Source of the DNA: an uncultured Draconibacterium sp.
GTDB taxonomy: Bacteria > Bacteroidota > Bacteroidia > Bacteroidales > Prolixibacteraceae
NCBI RefSeq assembly: GCF_913060805.1
Contig: NZ_CAJXTC010000004.1
Coordinates: 62,001 to 126,000, forward strand
Direction: 5' to 3'
Length of the DNA: 64,000 nt
Position numbers and translations under genes: made by a program
Shown here: positions 38,332 to 47,088 of the stretch, one piece after another
How the letters are laid out: the number at the start of each line of letters is the position of its first letter
Numbering within the stretch: position 1 is the stretch's first letter
The notes under the pieces: generated by a model
Databases searched by the model: none
What the model was told of the DNA's origin: nothing
Seen by the model: the letters and a program-made list of their open reading frames with translations, nothing else

Positions 38332-38817
38332 ATGCAAGAGACAAAAAATCCTTTAATTTTTCTGATCGAAGACAGCACCGTTTACAAAGATCTAATTGTT
38401 GGTTATTTGCAATCGAAAAAGTATTCGAATCTGAAAGTTTTTAAAAACGGGGAAGAATGTCTCAAACACATCCACTTAAAACCTGATGTAATTATTCTTG
38501 ATTATGCGTCGGAAGGAGTTAACGGCTTAGAGTTTATGCTTCATGTGGAGCGCGACCACAGCCATATTGATTTTATTTTTCTGAGTGCGCAAAACAAAGT
38601 GGATATTGCGGTGAAAATTATGAAACTGGGTGCCGGCGATTACATTATTAAGAATGAACAGGCACCGAAAAAACTGGTTGAAGCCATCGAGCGTTTGAAA
38701 GATTCGACAAAACGCGAAAAACAAACTTTTGGATTCAGACTGGGCGTAATCGGTTTTTTTATTTTGCTGTTCCTTATCATTATGATCATCACATTTGTAT
38801 CCGTATTTTTGACCTAG
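38332..38817 (+). CDS. Receiver-domain protein with C-terminal membrane anchor
   Basis: I take the start at MQETKNPLIFLIEDS because the receiver fold begins there; the longer in-frame version adds 33 residues unlike any domain. The 161-residue protein is one CheY-like receiver with all key residues: Glu13 and Asp14, phospho-acceptor Asp57 (VIILDYAS), Ser85 and Lys107. It is followed by a charged linker and one hydrophobic helix (residues about 136-160, LGVIGFFILLFLIIMIITFV) at the very end. No output domain exists. So it should be a membrane-tethered phosphate acceptor, an uncommon design. An 8-bp inverted repeat (TAGTGTTA/TAACACTA, 38289-38320) precedes it. Confidence 0.8.
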   Translation: MQETKNPLIFLIEDSTVYKDLIVGYLQSKKYSNLKVFKNGEECLKHIHLKPDVIILDYASEGVNGLEFMLHVERDHSHIDFIFLSAQNKVDIAVKIMKLGAGDYIIKNEQAPKKLVEAIERLKDSTKREKQTFGFRLGVIGFFILLFLIIMIITFVSVFLT

Positions 38818-39013
38818 GGCTGTGATTCTAATTACCACCTTAGGCACATAGAAATCATTCGGTTTTATTACCTCTGTTAAATTGTTCTATTGTCAAATGG
38901 TAAAACTGAAAACTGCGAATGAAAACTTGCTACCCGCTTCTGCAATCTGATATCGTTAATCTTTATTCGAAATTCATTTTTTAGCTGATTTTTTATGCGA
39001 TATGTCAGCTCTG

Positions 39014-39021
39014 TAGGTTTG
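39014..39021 (+). promoter_or_regulatory. -7 promoter motif before the POT-like transporter
   Basis: TAGGTTTG fits TAnnTTTG, 60 nt before the ATG. A 6-bp inverted repeat (AGCTGA/TCAGCT) lies over the -33 region. Confidence 0.4.
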
Positions 39022-39081
39022 AGGTGACGAACGTATTTCGAAAAATGTTACCTTACGAGCTTCATCAAAATTTATCAAAAA

Positions 39082-40524
39082 ATGGCATTTGTTTCGGTAT
39101 TAAAAGGATACAGCAAAAGTTTCTGGACTTCTAACACTATTGAGTTATTCGAGCGTTGGGCATGGTATGGTTTTTACCTGGCTTTTCCGCTGTTTTTAGT
39201 AGGATCAACCGATACAGGTGCACTTGGTTTTTCAAATGCAGAAAAGGGAGCCATTATGGGAACCAGTTCGGCGTTGTTGTATTTTCTGCCGGTAATAACC
39301 GGAGCCATTGCCGATAAAATTGGCTACAAAAAAATATTGTTGCTCGCCTTTACCATTTACATTTCGGGTTTTTTGATGATTAACAGTTTTAATGGCTACT
39401 GGCCGGTTTATTTTGCATTTATGTGGACCTGTGTGGGTGGTGCATTTTTTAAACCAATTATTTCGGCCATGATTGCGAAAACAACCAATGAAAAAACTGC
39501 CTCAATTGGTTTTGGTATTTTTTATATGATGATCAATATCGGAGGATTCATTGGGCCTTTCCTTGCAGGGGCATTACTAAAATTAAGTTGGGCGATGGTT
39601 TTCTATATGTCGGTTGCAGCAATCGGTGTAAACGTTTTGCTTACCTTGTTCCTGTTCCGCGAGCCGGGAGTTGAAAAAGATGGAACTTCATTAGTACAAA
39701 ATATTGGTCAGGCTTTCAAAAATATATGGATCACGCTGCAGAACTGGAAATATGTATTGTTCCTCGTGATCATGATTTTGTTCTGGACAGCTTTTAATCA
39801 ACTTTATTATTCGTTTCCAATATTTGTCGATCAGTGGATTGACACAACTTCAGTGTACAATGGTTTACATGCTGTTTGGCCATGGCTTGCTGAAGCTATT
39901 GGTGATAACGGAACGATCAGTGCCGTATCGATGACAAGTATGGACTCCTTTTTTATTATTGTATTCCAGTTAATGGTTTCGGCATTTGTTATGCGCTTCC
40001 GTCCGCTGGCTGCAATGATGGGTGGAATTTTAGTTCTTTCCGGCGGAATTGGATTAATGTTCTCAACACAAAGCGGCTGGTTGATTTTATTGGGTATTTT
40101 AATTTTCTCACTTGGAGAAATGGGAAGTTCTCCAAAGTTTACCGAATATGTGGGAAAAATTGCTCCCGCCGATCAGAAAGCACTGTATATGGGAACTTCA
40201 TTTTTGCCAATTGCTGCAGCCCATAAATTGGCAGGTTGGCTTTCGGGTGATTTCTATGAAGGAATTGCCGATAAATATTTCTTGCTGCAAAAGGAAGTGG
40301 TTGAACGTGGAATGCAGTTTCCGGCTGAATATTCTACCGAATTTACTAAAAACGACTTTTTTGCGCAGGCAGCCGACAAGATGAACATGACTCAGGTGGA
40401 ACTGACCAATTATTTATGGCAAAACTATAACCCATCAAATATTTGGATGGCTTTTTCGGGCATTGCAATTTCTGCCGTTGTTTTCTTGTGGTTGTACGAT
40501 AGGTTTGTAATGAGGGGAAATTAG
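39082..40524 (+). CDS. POT-like MFS transporter
   Basis: A 480-residue transporter with about 12-14 helices. Near the N-terminus NTIELFERWAWYGFY contains the ExxER motif (Glu21, Glu24, Arg25) typical of proton-coupled oligopeptide transporters of the POT/PTR family, followed by an MFS-type GAIADKIGYKKILL loop. A peptide or peptide-like substrate is therefore likely but the branch is not the classical one. It stands alone, and its last bases overlap the convergent glycosylase gene by 4 nt. Confidence 0.8.
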   Translation: MAFVSVLKGYSKSFWTSNTIELFERWAWYGFYLAFPLFLVGSTDTGALGFSNAEKGAIMGTSSALLYFLPVITGAIADKIGYKKILLLAFTIYISGFLMINSFNGYWPVYFAFMWTCVGGAFFKPIISAMIAKTTNEKTASIGFGIFYMMINIGGFIGPFLAGALLKLSWAMVFYMSVAAIGVNVLLTLFLFREPGVEKDGTSLVQNIGQAFKNIWITLQNWKYVLFLVIMILFWTAFNQLYYSFPIFVDQWIDTTSVYNGLHAVWPWLAEAIGDNGTISAVSMTSMDSFFIIVFQLMVSAFVMRFRPLAAMMGGILVLSGGIGLMFSTQSGWLILLGILIFSLGEMGSSPKFTEYVGKIAPADQKALYMGTSFLPIAAAHKLAGWLSGDFYEGIADKYFLLQKEVVERGMQFPAEYSTEFTKNDFFAQAADKMNMTQVELTNYLWQNYNPSNIWMAFSGIAISAVVFLWLYDRFVMRGN

Positions 40525-41045
40525 ATCTCTGCGATATATCTCCATGGTTTGCTAATCCATGGTTCGCCGGCATATTCAATCCCAACTCGGGGAGCAGTTG
40601 TGAATTGTGGTTTCGATCCCGAATCTTCAATCCATATTCTTTGTGAAGTTTCGAGGTTTTCACCATAAAAAGACTTGTCGAGTTGTAGCGCCCGGCCAAC
40701 TCTTCCCGGCCCTGAAATACCTTCCACGCCGCGAATCAAGACTGCGGAAGAATCTCCCGGTTTTCCGGTGACAAAATTTAGCATCCAGTACATTCCGTAA
40801 ATCAGGTAAACGTATACTAGACCACCTTCGTCGAACATCACTTTGGTTCGTTCAGTTAATCCTTTGTTGGCGTGACAGGCTTTGTCTTCGCCTCCGCGAT
40901 AGGCTTCTGTTTCGGTAATCTTATATTTTTCAATTGTGCCATCCTCAAAACGCCGTACTAGTATTTTACCGAGTAAATTGGGTGCAACTTCGGTTACATC
41001 GCGCAGAAAGAAAGAATTCGATATTCGACTGGAATCTGTTATCAT
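40521..41045 (-). CDS. 3-methyladenine DNA glycosylase (AAG/MPG family)
   Basis: The 174-residue protein belongs to the eukaryote-type alkyladenine glycosylase family that removes alkylated and deaminated purines in base excision repair. LLGKILVRRF, the active-site region ITETEAYRGGEDKACHA with its catalytic Glu, TERTKVMFDEGGLVYVYLIYGMYWMLN and GPGRVGRAL are all typical. It is slightly short at the C-terminus but the closing WRYIAEI is normal. Confidence 0.93.
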   Translation of the reverse strand: MITDSSRISNSFFLRDVTEVAPNLLGKILVRRFEDGTIEKYKITETEAYRGGEDKACHANKGLTERTKVMFDEGGLVYVYLIYGMYWMLNFVTGKPGDSSAVLIRGVEGISGPGRVGRALQLDKSFYGENLETSQRIWIEDSGSKPQFTTAPRVGIEYAGEPWISKPWRYIAEI

Positions 41046-41612
41046 ATTTTATATCTATCGGGTCGGAAATGTGCAAAATAAAAAACGTTTGACTTATTCT
41101 GTGCACTAAATTTATACTTTCTTTATTAGGAATAGTATTCTTCAATACGAATCAATAAGAGCACTGGATGAACTAATGCTGGCAAAAGCAGAAGTCAACT
41201 AGATTTTAAGGCTTGATTCAAAAGACTTGCCGGAAGTGACAAAGCACGCCGGTGCACGAACCTATCGTTTCATAATAATTGATAGCAACAAAGTTGAAAG
41301 GAATGGGTCTGGTGTTGAGGATGTGGGGAGAGTGTTCGGTTGACAGAGCGTATTTGCAAGACCGAGGAGTTTTTCCAATGTGATTACTTTTGTTTTGCAA
41401 CATTGATATGGAGATTGTGTAGTTTGCCAAATATTCGTACAGTGTTGGTTGTGAAATACTGAAAAGGGTAAATTTTCTACTGTTCTTCTGTATTATTGAA
41501 AGGGAATCGGTTAAGTTTATAAAATCATACATTGGTTCATTTTATAAAAATTATTCCAAGTGCTTTTTTTTCTTTTATATTTGTATGCAATTCATAAATC
41601 TAATCTGAAAAG
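41046..41612. other. 567-bp region before the polysaccharide locus
   Basis: Only a promoter at the right end is supported. A 104-codon minus-strand frame (41218-41532) has no recognisable domain and no signal; its C-terminal half lies in DNA that is more G+C-rich than its surroundings. On the plus strand a short open stretch ending at 41200 (SIRALDELMLAKAEVN) may be the tail of a lost gene. This looks like a junction with debris. Confidence 0.4.
41576..41583 (+). promoter_or_regulatory. -7 promoter motif at the head of the polysaccharide locus
   Basis: TATATTTG fits TAnnTTTG exactly, 29 nt before the ATG of the 200-residue membrane protein. The upstream -33 position is not conserved. Confidence 0.55.
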
Positions 41613-42215
41613 ATGAGACAATCGGCGAAAAGAAAGGCCAAACAAAAGAAAAAAGACAGTCAATTATCAAAGTATGAATTTCTAAAGCGACCTCCCAGAA
41701 GTTGGCTGGGATTTTTGTTTCGTAATCTACTAATTGGATTGTTTTTCTTTTTACTGTTTTCTAAAATCTATAATTCACCAAAGTTTAGAGGGTATCCATG
41801 GTTATGGAATAACTTTATTGTTGCGAATTGGAAAGTGATGGAGGAGCACCCTGATTTTACATTTGAACAAAAGCAACAGATGAAAATGGGTTATTTTGCA
41901 GCTTATTTACAATATATCAATAAAAACACCCCTGATTCTGCCGTTATTCTGATGCCAACGCCCGACATCGTGAATGAAATAGGTGAGAAAGATAAGAAGC
42001 GAGATATAAAATGGTTACGTTCAAAAAGACATACTACTTACATGATTTATCCCCGAAAAGCGGTTTATGAAAATTCACCTCGGGATTCAATTTATTTGGA
42101 TAAAATAACCCACGTTGCTATTGTGGGAGGGCAGCGTTATGATAAACTCCCATATCGTATTAAAAATAGACCAGCGTATACTGTTTTACCTTTAAATCCC
42201 GATGATCTAAAATGA
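41613..42215 (+). CDS. Single-pass membrane protein of unknown function
   Basis: A 200-residue protein with a very basic N-terminus (MRQSAKRKAKQKKKD), one membrane helix (FLFRNLLIGLFFFLLFSKIY, residues about 38-57) and an extracytoplasmic part of about 140 residues with WKVMEEHPDFTFEQKQQMKMG and TPDSAVILMPTPD. The mature part, with a residue pattern like -PDSAVIL- followed by a late -HVAIVGG-, resembles periplasmic parts of some GT-C-associated proteins but I cannot name the family. It overlaps the next gene by 4 nt (ATGA), so the two are likely partners. Confidence 0.65.
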   Translation: MRQSAKRKAKQKKKDSQLSKYEFLKRPPRSWLGFLFRNLLIGLFFFLLFSKIYNSPKFRGYPWLWNNFIVANWKVMEEHPDFTFEQKQQMKMGYFAAYLQYINKNTPDSAVILMPTPDIVNEIGEKDKKRDIKWLRSKRHTTYMIYPRKAVYENSPRDSIYLDKITHVAIVGGQRYDKLPYRIKNRPAYTVLPLNPDDLK

Positions 42216-43603
42216 GTTATTTAAGTATTTTATTAGCATTTCTACTAGGATTTAGTTTTTTAAGATTCGTTGCGGGCCGGTTTTCTTTTATTGAAATACT
42301 TGGCCTGTCATTTCCAGTGGGTATAGGTGTAGTTACCTTTGTAATGTTCTTGTTAAATATATTGGGAATAACTTTAAGCCGAACTAACCTGATAACTGCA
42401 ATAGTGCTGATTACCGTTGCGTTTTATTATAAATTGATAATGAAACCAAAGCTTATTGTCGAAGGATATAATACGATCAGTAAAAAAACTTTTTGGCAGG
42501 TTGGACGATTCAATCTGATATGGTTTGTATTTGTTCTGGCTGTAGTTGGTGTATTGTTTTTTGTGACTAAGAAAAGTCTTTACACGCCAACATTTTCAAC
42601 CGATTCCGTTAGTTCTTTTGATTTGTATGCAAAAGCAATTGCACATGAAGGCACACTCCTAAACTCTCTGATTTATGATAAAGCAGTTGGATTCGGAGCT
42701 GCATATCCTCCATTAACAGCATTTAGCTTATCTTATGTCTATATTTTTGGTTTTCAATCCTCGAAGATTATACCTGCTTTGTTGTTTATATCTTTTATTG
42801 TTTCTTTTTATTCGTTAATTCTTAAAAATATATCATCTACCCCAGCGATAATAGCCACATTTGGATTGGTTGTTGCTCCGGAATTACTAGCGCAAAGTGC
42901 ACTAAATACTACAAGTGTTCCTAATGCCATGTATGCTTCATTGGGGCTCATGGCTTTATTTACATGGTATAAAAGAAATGAGATGAAGTATTTTTATCTA
43001 TCAATTATTCTTCTTTCGTTTAATGGTTGGATAAGGAGTGAAGGGATTGTGTATATTCTAACGGGATTATTATTTGTGTTTTATGTACAACTACCAAAAA
43101 GGCAGTTCAAAAAAATGTACTTATATATTTTGTGCTTAGTCCCTTTTGTAGCGTGGCAATTATTTTTGAAAATGAATGCTGCTTTAATGGAGCCATTCGT
43201 ACAAGTTAATATCAGTCTAGTTCCGCATCTTGATCCCGAATATTTTTCTAAAATAATTAGGGGTGCTTTGAAAAACTTTTTTCATCCGAGTTATTATGGT
43301 ATAACTTTTTATACATTAATAGTGGTTGGGATAGTTAATATTTATGGTGTTATCAAAAAGAAAGAATCTTTTCTTCTTCTGGCCTTGGTAGTTTTGCCTA
43401 TAGTTGCTTATTTGATCTTATTAAATCAATTGCATCTAAAAGCTGATTCTATAGAGGCTATTATGAGTGCATCTGCAAAACGGTTTTTCTTCGGTACTGT
43501 AGCCATGATATGGTTTTATGTTTTCCAGATTTATCCTTTTAATAAGGTTTTCAACGGACTGGAAACTTTTTTGAGTGTACCTGTAAAATCGAAAGGAGAT
43601 TAA
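42212..43603 (+). CDS. Polytopic membrane protein, GT-C-like
   Basis: A 463-residue membrane protein with about 11-12 helices. After helix 3 or 4, a long extracytoplasmic loop reads TDSVSSFDLYAKAIAHEGT and FGAAYPPLTAFSLSYVYIFG. The Asp-containing first loop and the YPP phrase are as in GT39/ArnT-type lipid-linked sugar transferases. It may be a glycosyltransferase that works outside the membrane or, less likely, the Wzy polymerase missing from the locus. Translationally coupled to the 200-residue protein upstream. Confidence 0.6.
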   Translation: MSYLSILLAFLLGFSFLRFVAGRFSFIEILGLSFPVGIGVVTFVMFLLNILGITLSRTNLITAIVLITVAFYYKLIMKPKLIVEGYNTISKKTFWQVGRFNLIWFVFVLAVVGVLFFVTKKSLYTPTFSTDSVSSFDLYAKAIAHEGTLLNSLIYDKAVGFGAAYPPLTAFSLSYVYIFGFQSSKIIPALLFISFIVSFYSLILKNISSTPAIIATFGLVVAPELLAQSALNTTSVPNAMYASLGLMALFTWYKRNEMKYFYLSIILLSFNGWIRSEGIVYILTGLLFVFYVQLPKRQFKKMYLYILCLVPFVAWQLFLKMNAALMEPFVQVNISLVPHLDPEYFSKIIRGALKNFFHPSYYGITFYTLIVVGIVNIYGVIKKKESFLLLALVVLPIVAYLILLNQLHLKADSIEAIMSASAKRFFFGTVAMIWFYVFQIYPFNKVFNGLETFLSVPVKSKGD

Positions 43604-43675
43604 ATTTATTTTCTTATTTATTACAGGATTTCTTTTTAGTATTAACAATATATAAACACCGATAATAATTCGAAT

Positions 43676-44629
43676 ATGAAGGTAGCTGTTATTATACCGG
43701 CCTATAAAGTAAAAAAACACATTCTTGAATTACTTGGAGAAATCGGCGAGGAGGTGGACTTCGTTATAGTGGTTGATGATTGCTGCCCTGAACAAAGTGG
43801 AAAATATGTTGAAGAATCGTGCACTGACCTGCGCGTAAAAGTGGCCTACAACAAAGAAAATCTGGGCGTTGGTGGAGCCGTAAAAACCGGATTTAAGCTG
43901 GCACTACAGGAAGGGTATGATATATGTGTTAAACTTGATGGTGATGGTCAAATGTCACCTCATTTGATAAAGCGCCTCATTGATCCAATAACTAAAAAAG
44001 AGGCAGATTATGCCAAAGGGAACAGGTTTTATAACTTAGAATCATTAAATAAAATGCCTGCGCTTCGTTTGTTTGGAAACAGCGCACTGTCGCTTATTAA
44101 TAAATTTGTTAACGGATATTGGAACATAATGGATCCGACCAACGGATTTATTGCCATTCATAAAAATGCATTGCGTTTGTTACCGCTGGATAAAATAGAG
44201 AATCGATATTTTTTTGAAAGCGATATGTTGTTCCGCTTGTCAACGATCAATGCAGTAGTTACCGATATGCCAATGGATGCTATTTACGAAGATGAAGAAA
44301 GCAATCTAAGCATATCACGTACTGCTCTTAGTTTTCCTTCTAAGTATTTAAATCGTTTCCTGAAAAGAATATTCTACAATTACTTTCTTCGCGATTTCAA
44401 CATCGCCACGCTAGAAATCATATTTGGAACAATTTTTCTTTGTTTTGGGGTAATAGCGGGCACTCATTTTTGGATAAAAAGTTCTGTTTACGGAATTTTG
44501 GCCACCACCGGACAGGTAATGATTGCTTCGCTACCCATATTAATCGGGTTTATTCTGTTAATGTTGGCTGCCCATGTCGATGTGGCATCAACGCCAAAAA
44601 AGCCGTTGTGCCTGGTTGAAATGGATTAG
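43676..44629 (+). CDS. GT2 glycosyltransferase with two C-terminal membrane helices
   Basis: The 317-residue protein has a GT-A domain of the dolichol-phosphate-mannose-synthase type: VAVIIPAYKVKKHILELL, VIVVDDCCPE, NLGVGGAVKTGFKLAL, the metal-binding KLDGDGQMSP and DPTNGFIAIHK. Two helices follow (LEIIFGTIFLCFGVIAG and MIASLPILIGFILLMLA). Such enzymes load a sugar onto undecaprenyl phosphate, the donor used by GT-C enzymes, which fits the GT-C-like gene just upstream. Confidence 0.88.
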   Translation: MKVAVIIPAYKVKKHILELLGEIGEEVDFVIVVDDCCPEQSGKYVEESCTDLRVKVAYNKENLGVGGAVKTGFKLALQEGYDICVKLDGDGQMSPHLIKRLIDPITKKEADYAKGNRFYNLESLNKMPALRLFGNSALSLINKFVNGYWNIMDPTNGFIAIHKNALRLLPLDKIENRYFFESDMLFRLSTINAVVTDMPMDAIYEDEESNLSISRTALSFPSKYLNRFLKRIFYNYFLRDFNIATLEIIFGTIFLCFGVIAGTHFWIKSSVYGILATTGQVMIASLPILIGFILLMLAAHVDVASTPKKPLCLVEMD

Positions 44630-44841
44630 TATTTAGGAGCAAAAACCGGAGATGAATTATTTTCTTAATAAGAGTATCCGAAATAGCATTTTTATAATAT
44701 GTAGTTTGCATTTTTTAACTCCACACTTCGTTGATAGAATTGCAGGATATACGGGTAGAGATTCTGCGGGTTTTGAAGGATGATTAATTGTTTGTCTATT
44801 TCTTTTTTGCAAGCTCAAGTGCTAAGGAAATAATTCTCCCT

Positions 44842-44871
44842 TTTGTAGTTGTGCCATTAATTGTACATTTG
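44842..44871 (+). promoter_or_regulatory. Complete Bacteroidota promoter before fnlA
   Basis: TTTG (44842-44845) and TACATTTG (44864-44871) are separated by 18 nt, the expected spacing of the -33 and -7 elements. The ATG follows 35 nt later. This is the best promoter in the window and should drive the FucNAc genes. Confidence 0.7.
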
Positions 44872-44906
44872 CGTTGTTCAGCATAATTTAAGAAAATTCA
44901 TATAGT

Positions 44907-45926
44907 ATGTTTAAAGATAAAGTGTTGTTAATCACCGGGGGTACCGGTTCGTTTGGGAATGCTGTATTAGATCGTTTCCTGAGTGAAGATATTAAGGAAA
45001 TTAGGATTTTTTCGCGCGATGAAAAGAAACAAGACGATATGCGCGTTAAATATCAAAACAGTAAGATTAAATTTTATATCGGTAATACAAGAGATTACAA
45101 TAGTATTTTGCATGCAACGGTAGGAGTGGATTTTGTTTTTCAGGCAGCAGCATTAAAACAAGTTCCATCTTGTGAGTTCTTTCCGCAGGAAGCGACTTAT
45201 ACAAATGTTATTGGTACTTCTAATGTAATAAAGGCTTCTGTTGCCAATGGCGTTAAAAAAGTGATCTGCCTGAGTACGGATAAGGCAGCATATCCTATTA
45301 ATGCAATGGGAATGACCAAAGCATTAATGGAGAAAATTGCCATTGCTGAGTCAAGAAATATACCCGGAGATAAAACAGTTATATGCTGTACCAGGTATGG
45401 AAACGTAATGGCATCAAGAGGTTCTGTTATACCATTGTTTTTTAAACAAGCACAGGGATCAGGTGATATTACTGTAACTGATCCAAATATGACTCGCTTT
45501 ATGATGTCGCTTGACGAGGCTGTAGATCTTGTATTATATGCTTTTAAAAATGGAAGACAAGGAGATTTGTTCGTTCAAAAGTCTCCGGCCTCGACTGTAG
45601 AAGATGTTGCAAAGGCGGTGAAAATGATTGTAAATTCTGATAATGAAATAAAAGTGATAGGTACACGGCATGGGGAAAAACTTTATGAAACACTTTTAAC
45701 AAAAGAAGAAAAAATTAAAGCTGAAGATTTAGGGGACTATTATCGTGTTCCTGCTGATAACCGGGATTTGAATTATTCTAAATATGAAAAAAGTGGTGAG
45801 GATTATTCACTGGCCAATATTGTTGATTACAATTCTCATAATACCCGAAGGCTTACTTTAGAGGAGACAACGCAAAAAATATTGTCTTTGAGGAATATTA
45901 AAGAAATAATTAACGGAAATAATTGA
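44907..45926 (+). CDS. fnlA: UDP-GlcNAc 4,6-dehydratase/5-epimerase (FnlA/WbjB/CapE type)
   Basis: A 339-residue short-chain dehydrogenase with the Rossmann motif GGTGSFGNAVL, ending of strand 4 FQAAALKQVPSCEF, STDKAAYPINAMGMTK in place of the usual YxxxK region, and RYGNVMASRGSVIP. These are signatures of the enzymes that turn UDP-GlcNAc into UDP-2-acetamido-2,6-dideoxy-L-arabino-hexulose, first step to UDP-L-FucNAc. The next two genes match steps two and three, which fixes the pathway. It overlaps the next gene by 4 nt. Confidence 0.9.
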   Translation: MFKDKVLLITGGTGSFGNAVLDRFLSEDIKEIRIFSRDEKKQDDMRVKYQNSKIKFYIGNTRDYNSILHATVGVDFVFQAAALKQVPSCEFFPQEATYTNVIGTSNVIKASVANGVKKVICLSTDKAAYPINAMGMTKALMEKIAIAESRNIPGDKTVICCTRYGNVMASRGSVIPLFFKQAQGSGDITVTDPNMTRFMMSLDEAVDLVLYAFKNGRQGDLFVQKSPASTVEDVAKAVKMIVNSDNEIKVIGTRHGEKLYETLLTKEEKIKAEDLGDYYRVPADNRDLNYSKYEKSGEDYSLANIVDYNSHNTRRLTLEETTQKILSLRNIKEIINGNN

Positions 45927-47053
45927 AAATTTTGAAAATTAAGGTAGGAATAACCGGACAGTCTGGCTTCATTGGAACACATCTATTCAATTTAATCGGG
46001 ACAATAGACCAATTTGAGAGAATTTATTTTAGTGACGAATTCTTTCAAAATGAAAAGATTTTATGTGAGTTTGTAGAACAATGTGATGTTATTGTTCATC
46101 TCGCTGCAATCAACAGATCCGAGAATCAGGAAGAACTTTATAATATAAATATAGATTTAGTTGTGAAATTAATTGGGGCCTTACAAAAGACAAAGTCTAA
46201 AGCACATGTTATTTTTTCGTCTTCAATACAAGAAAAGATTGATAATTTTTATGGTAAGTCTAAATTTGAAGGAGGAAGATTATTGGAAAAATGGTCAAAT
46301 AGTGTTTGTGCTCGATTAACAAATTTGGTAATCCCAAATATCTTTGGACCTTATGGAAGACCTTATTATAATTCTTTTATAGCAACATTTTGTCATCAAT
46401 TAAATAATTACGAACAACCAAAGATTTTTGCAGATAGTAATGTTAAATTGAAATATGTTGGGTCGTTATGTGAAGAGATAATTGAATGTATTCAAAATCC
46501 GAATGAAGATAGTGAAAAACGATATGTGGAACCCGATTTCGAGATGAAAGTTTCAGAAATTCTTCATCAATTGCAGATTTATAAAAATGAGTATTTGGAG
46601 TTAGGTATTATTCCAGCTTTAAAGGATAAAAATGAAGTTAATCTTTTTAATACATTCCTTTCCTTTATTGCTAAAAAAGAATTTTATCCCAAACTTTATA
46701 ATAAACATACCGATGATAGGGGTGATTTTGTAGAGCTATTAAAAATAAAAAGTGGAGGTCAGATTTCTTTTTCAACAACCAAACCAGGAGTGGAAAGAGG
46801 AAATCATTTCCACACCAGAAAAATTGAAAGATTTTCCGTAATCAAAGGAGAAGCCATAATAGAACTACGCAAAATAGGAACAGAGGATAAAATTACATAT
46901 CAGATTAATGGTGATTTGCCATCGTATGTTGATATTCCGATTTGGTATACACACAATATTAAAAATATAGGGGATGATGATTTATATACTGTTTTTTATA
47001 TAAATGAATTTTTTAATCAAGAAGATCCCGATACATATTTTGAAAAGGTATGA
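45923..47053 (+). CDS. fnlB: Bifunctional epimerase/reductase (FnlB/WbjC/CapF type)
   Basis: The 376-residue protein joins an N-terminal SDR domain (VGITGQSGFIGTHLF, VIVHLAAINRSENQEELY, SSSIQEKIDNFYGKSK) with a C-terminal cupin (from about residue 250: HTDDRGDFVELLKI, GVERGNHFHTRKIERFSVI), where His residues of GNHFHTRK bind metal. This two-domain layout is specific to CapF/WbjC, which epimerises C3 and reduces C4 on the way to UDP-L-6-deoxytalosamine. The start appears to be TTG, overlapping the fnlA stop (TTGA); a second TTG three codons on is an alternative. Markedly A+T-rich. Confidence 0.9.
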   Translation: MKILKIKVGITGQSGFIGTHLFNLIGTIDQFERIYFSDEFFQNEKILCEFVEQCDVIVHLAAINRSENQEELYNINIDLVVKLIGALQKTKSKAHVIFSSSIQEKIDNFYGKSKFEGGRLLEKWSNSVCARLTNLVIPNIFGPYGRPYYNSFIATFCHQLNNYEQPKIFADSNVKLKYVGSLCEEIIECIQNPNEDSEKRYVEPDFEMKVSEILHQLQIYKNEYLELGIIPALKDKNEVNLFNTFLSFIAKKEFYPKLYNKHTDDRGDFVELLKIKSGGQISFSTTKPGVERGNHFHTRKIERFSVIKGEAIIELRKIGTEDKITYQINGDLPSYVDIPIWYTHNIKNIGDDDLYTVFYINEFFNQEDPDTYFEKV

Positions 47054-47088
47054 TACTTTGTTATTCTAACTCAAATAAAATTTAGATA

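Noticed and set aside
41218-41532. 104-codon minus-strand frame at the border of the glycan locus
   Set aside because: No domain, no signal peptide, no operon context; kept only as an unexplained region.
44652-44783. 43-residue plus-strand frame (MNYFLNKSIRN...) before fnlA
   Set aside because: GGAG lies directly against the ATG with no spacing, no family is recognisable, and the fnlA promoter follows. Could be a remnant, but support is too weak.
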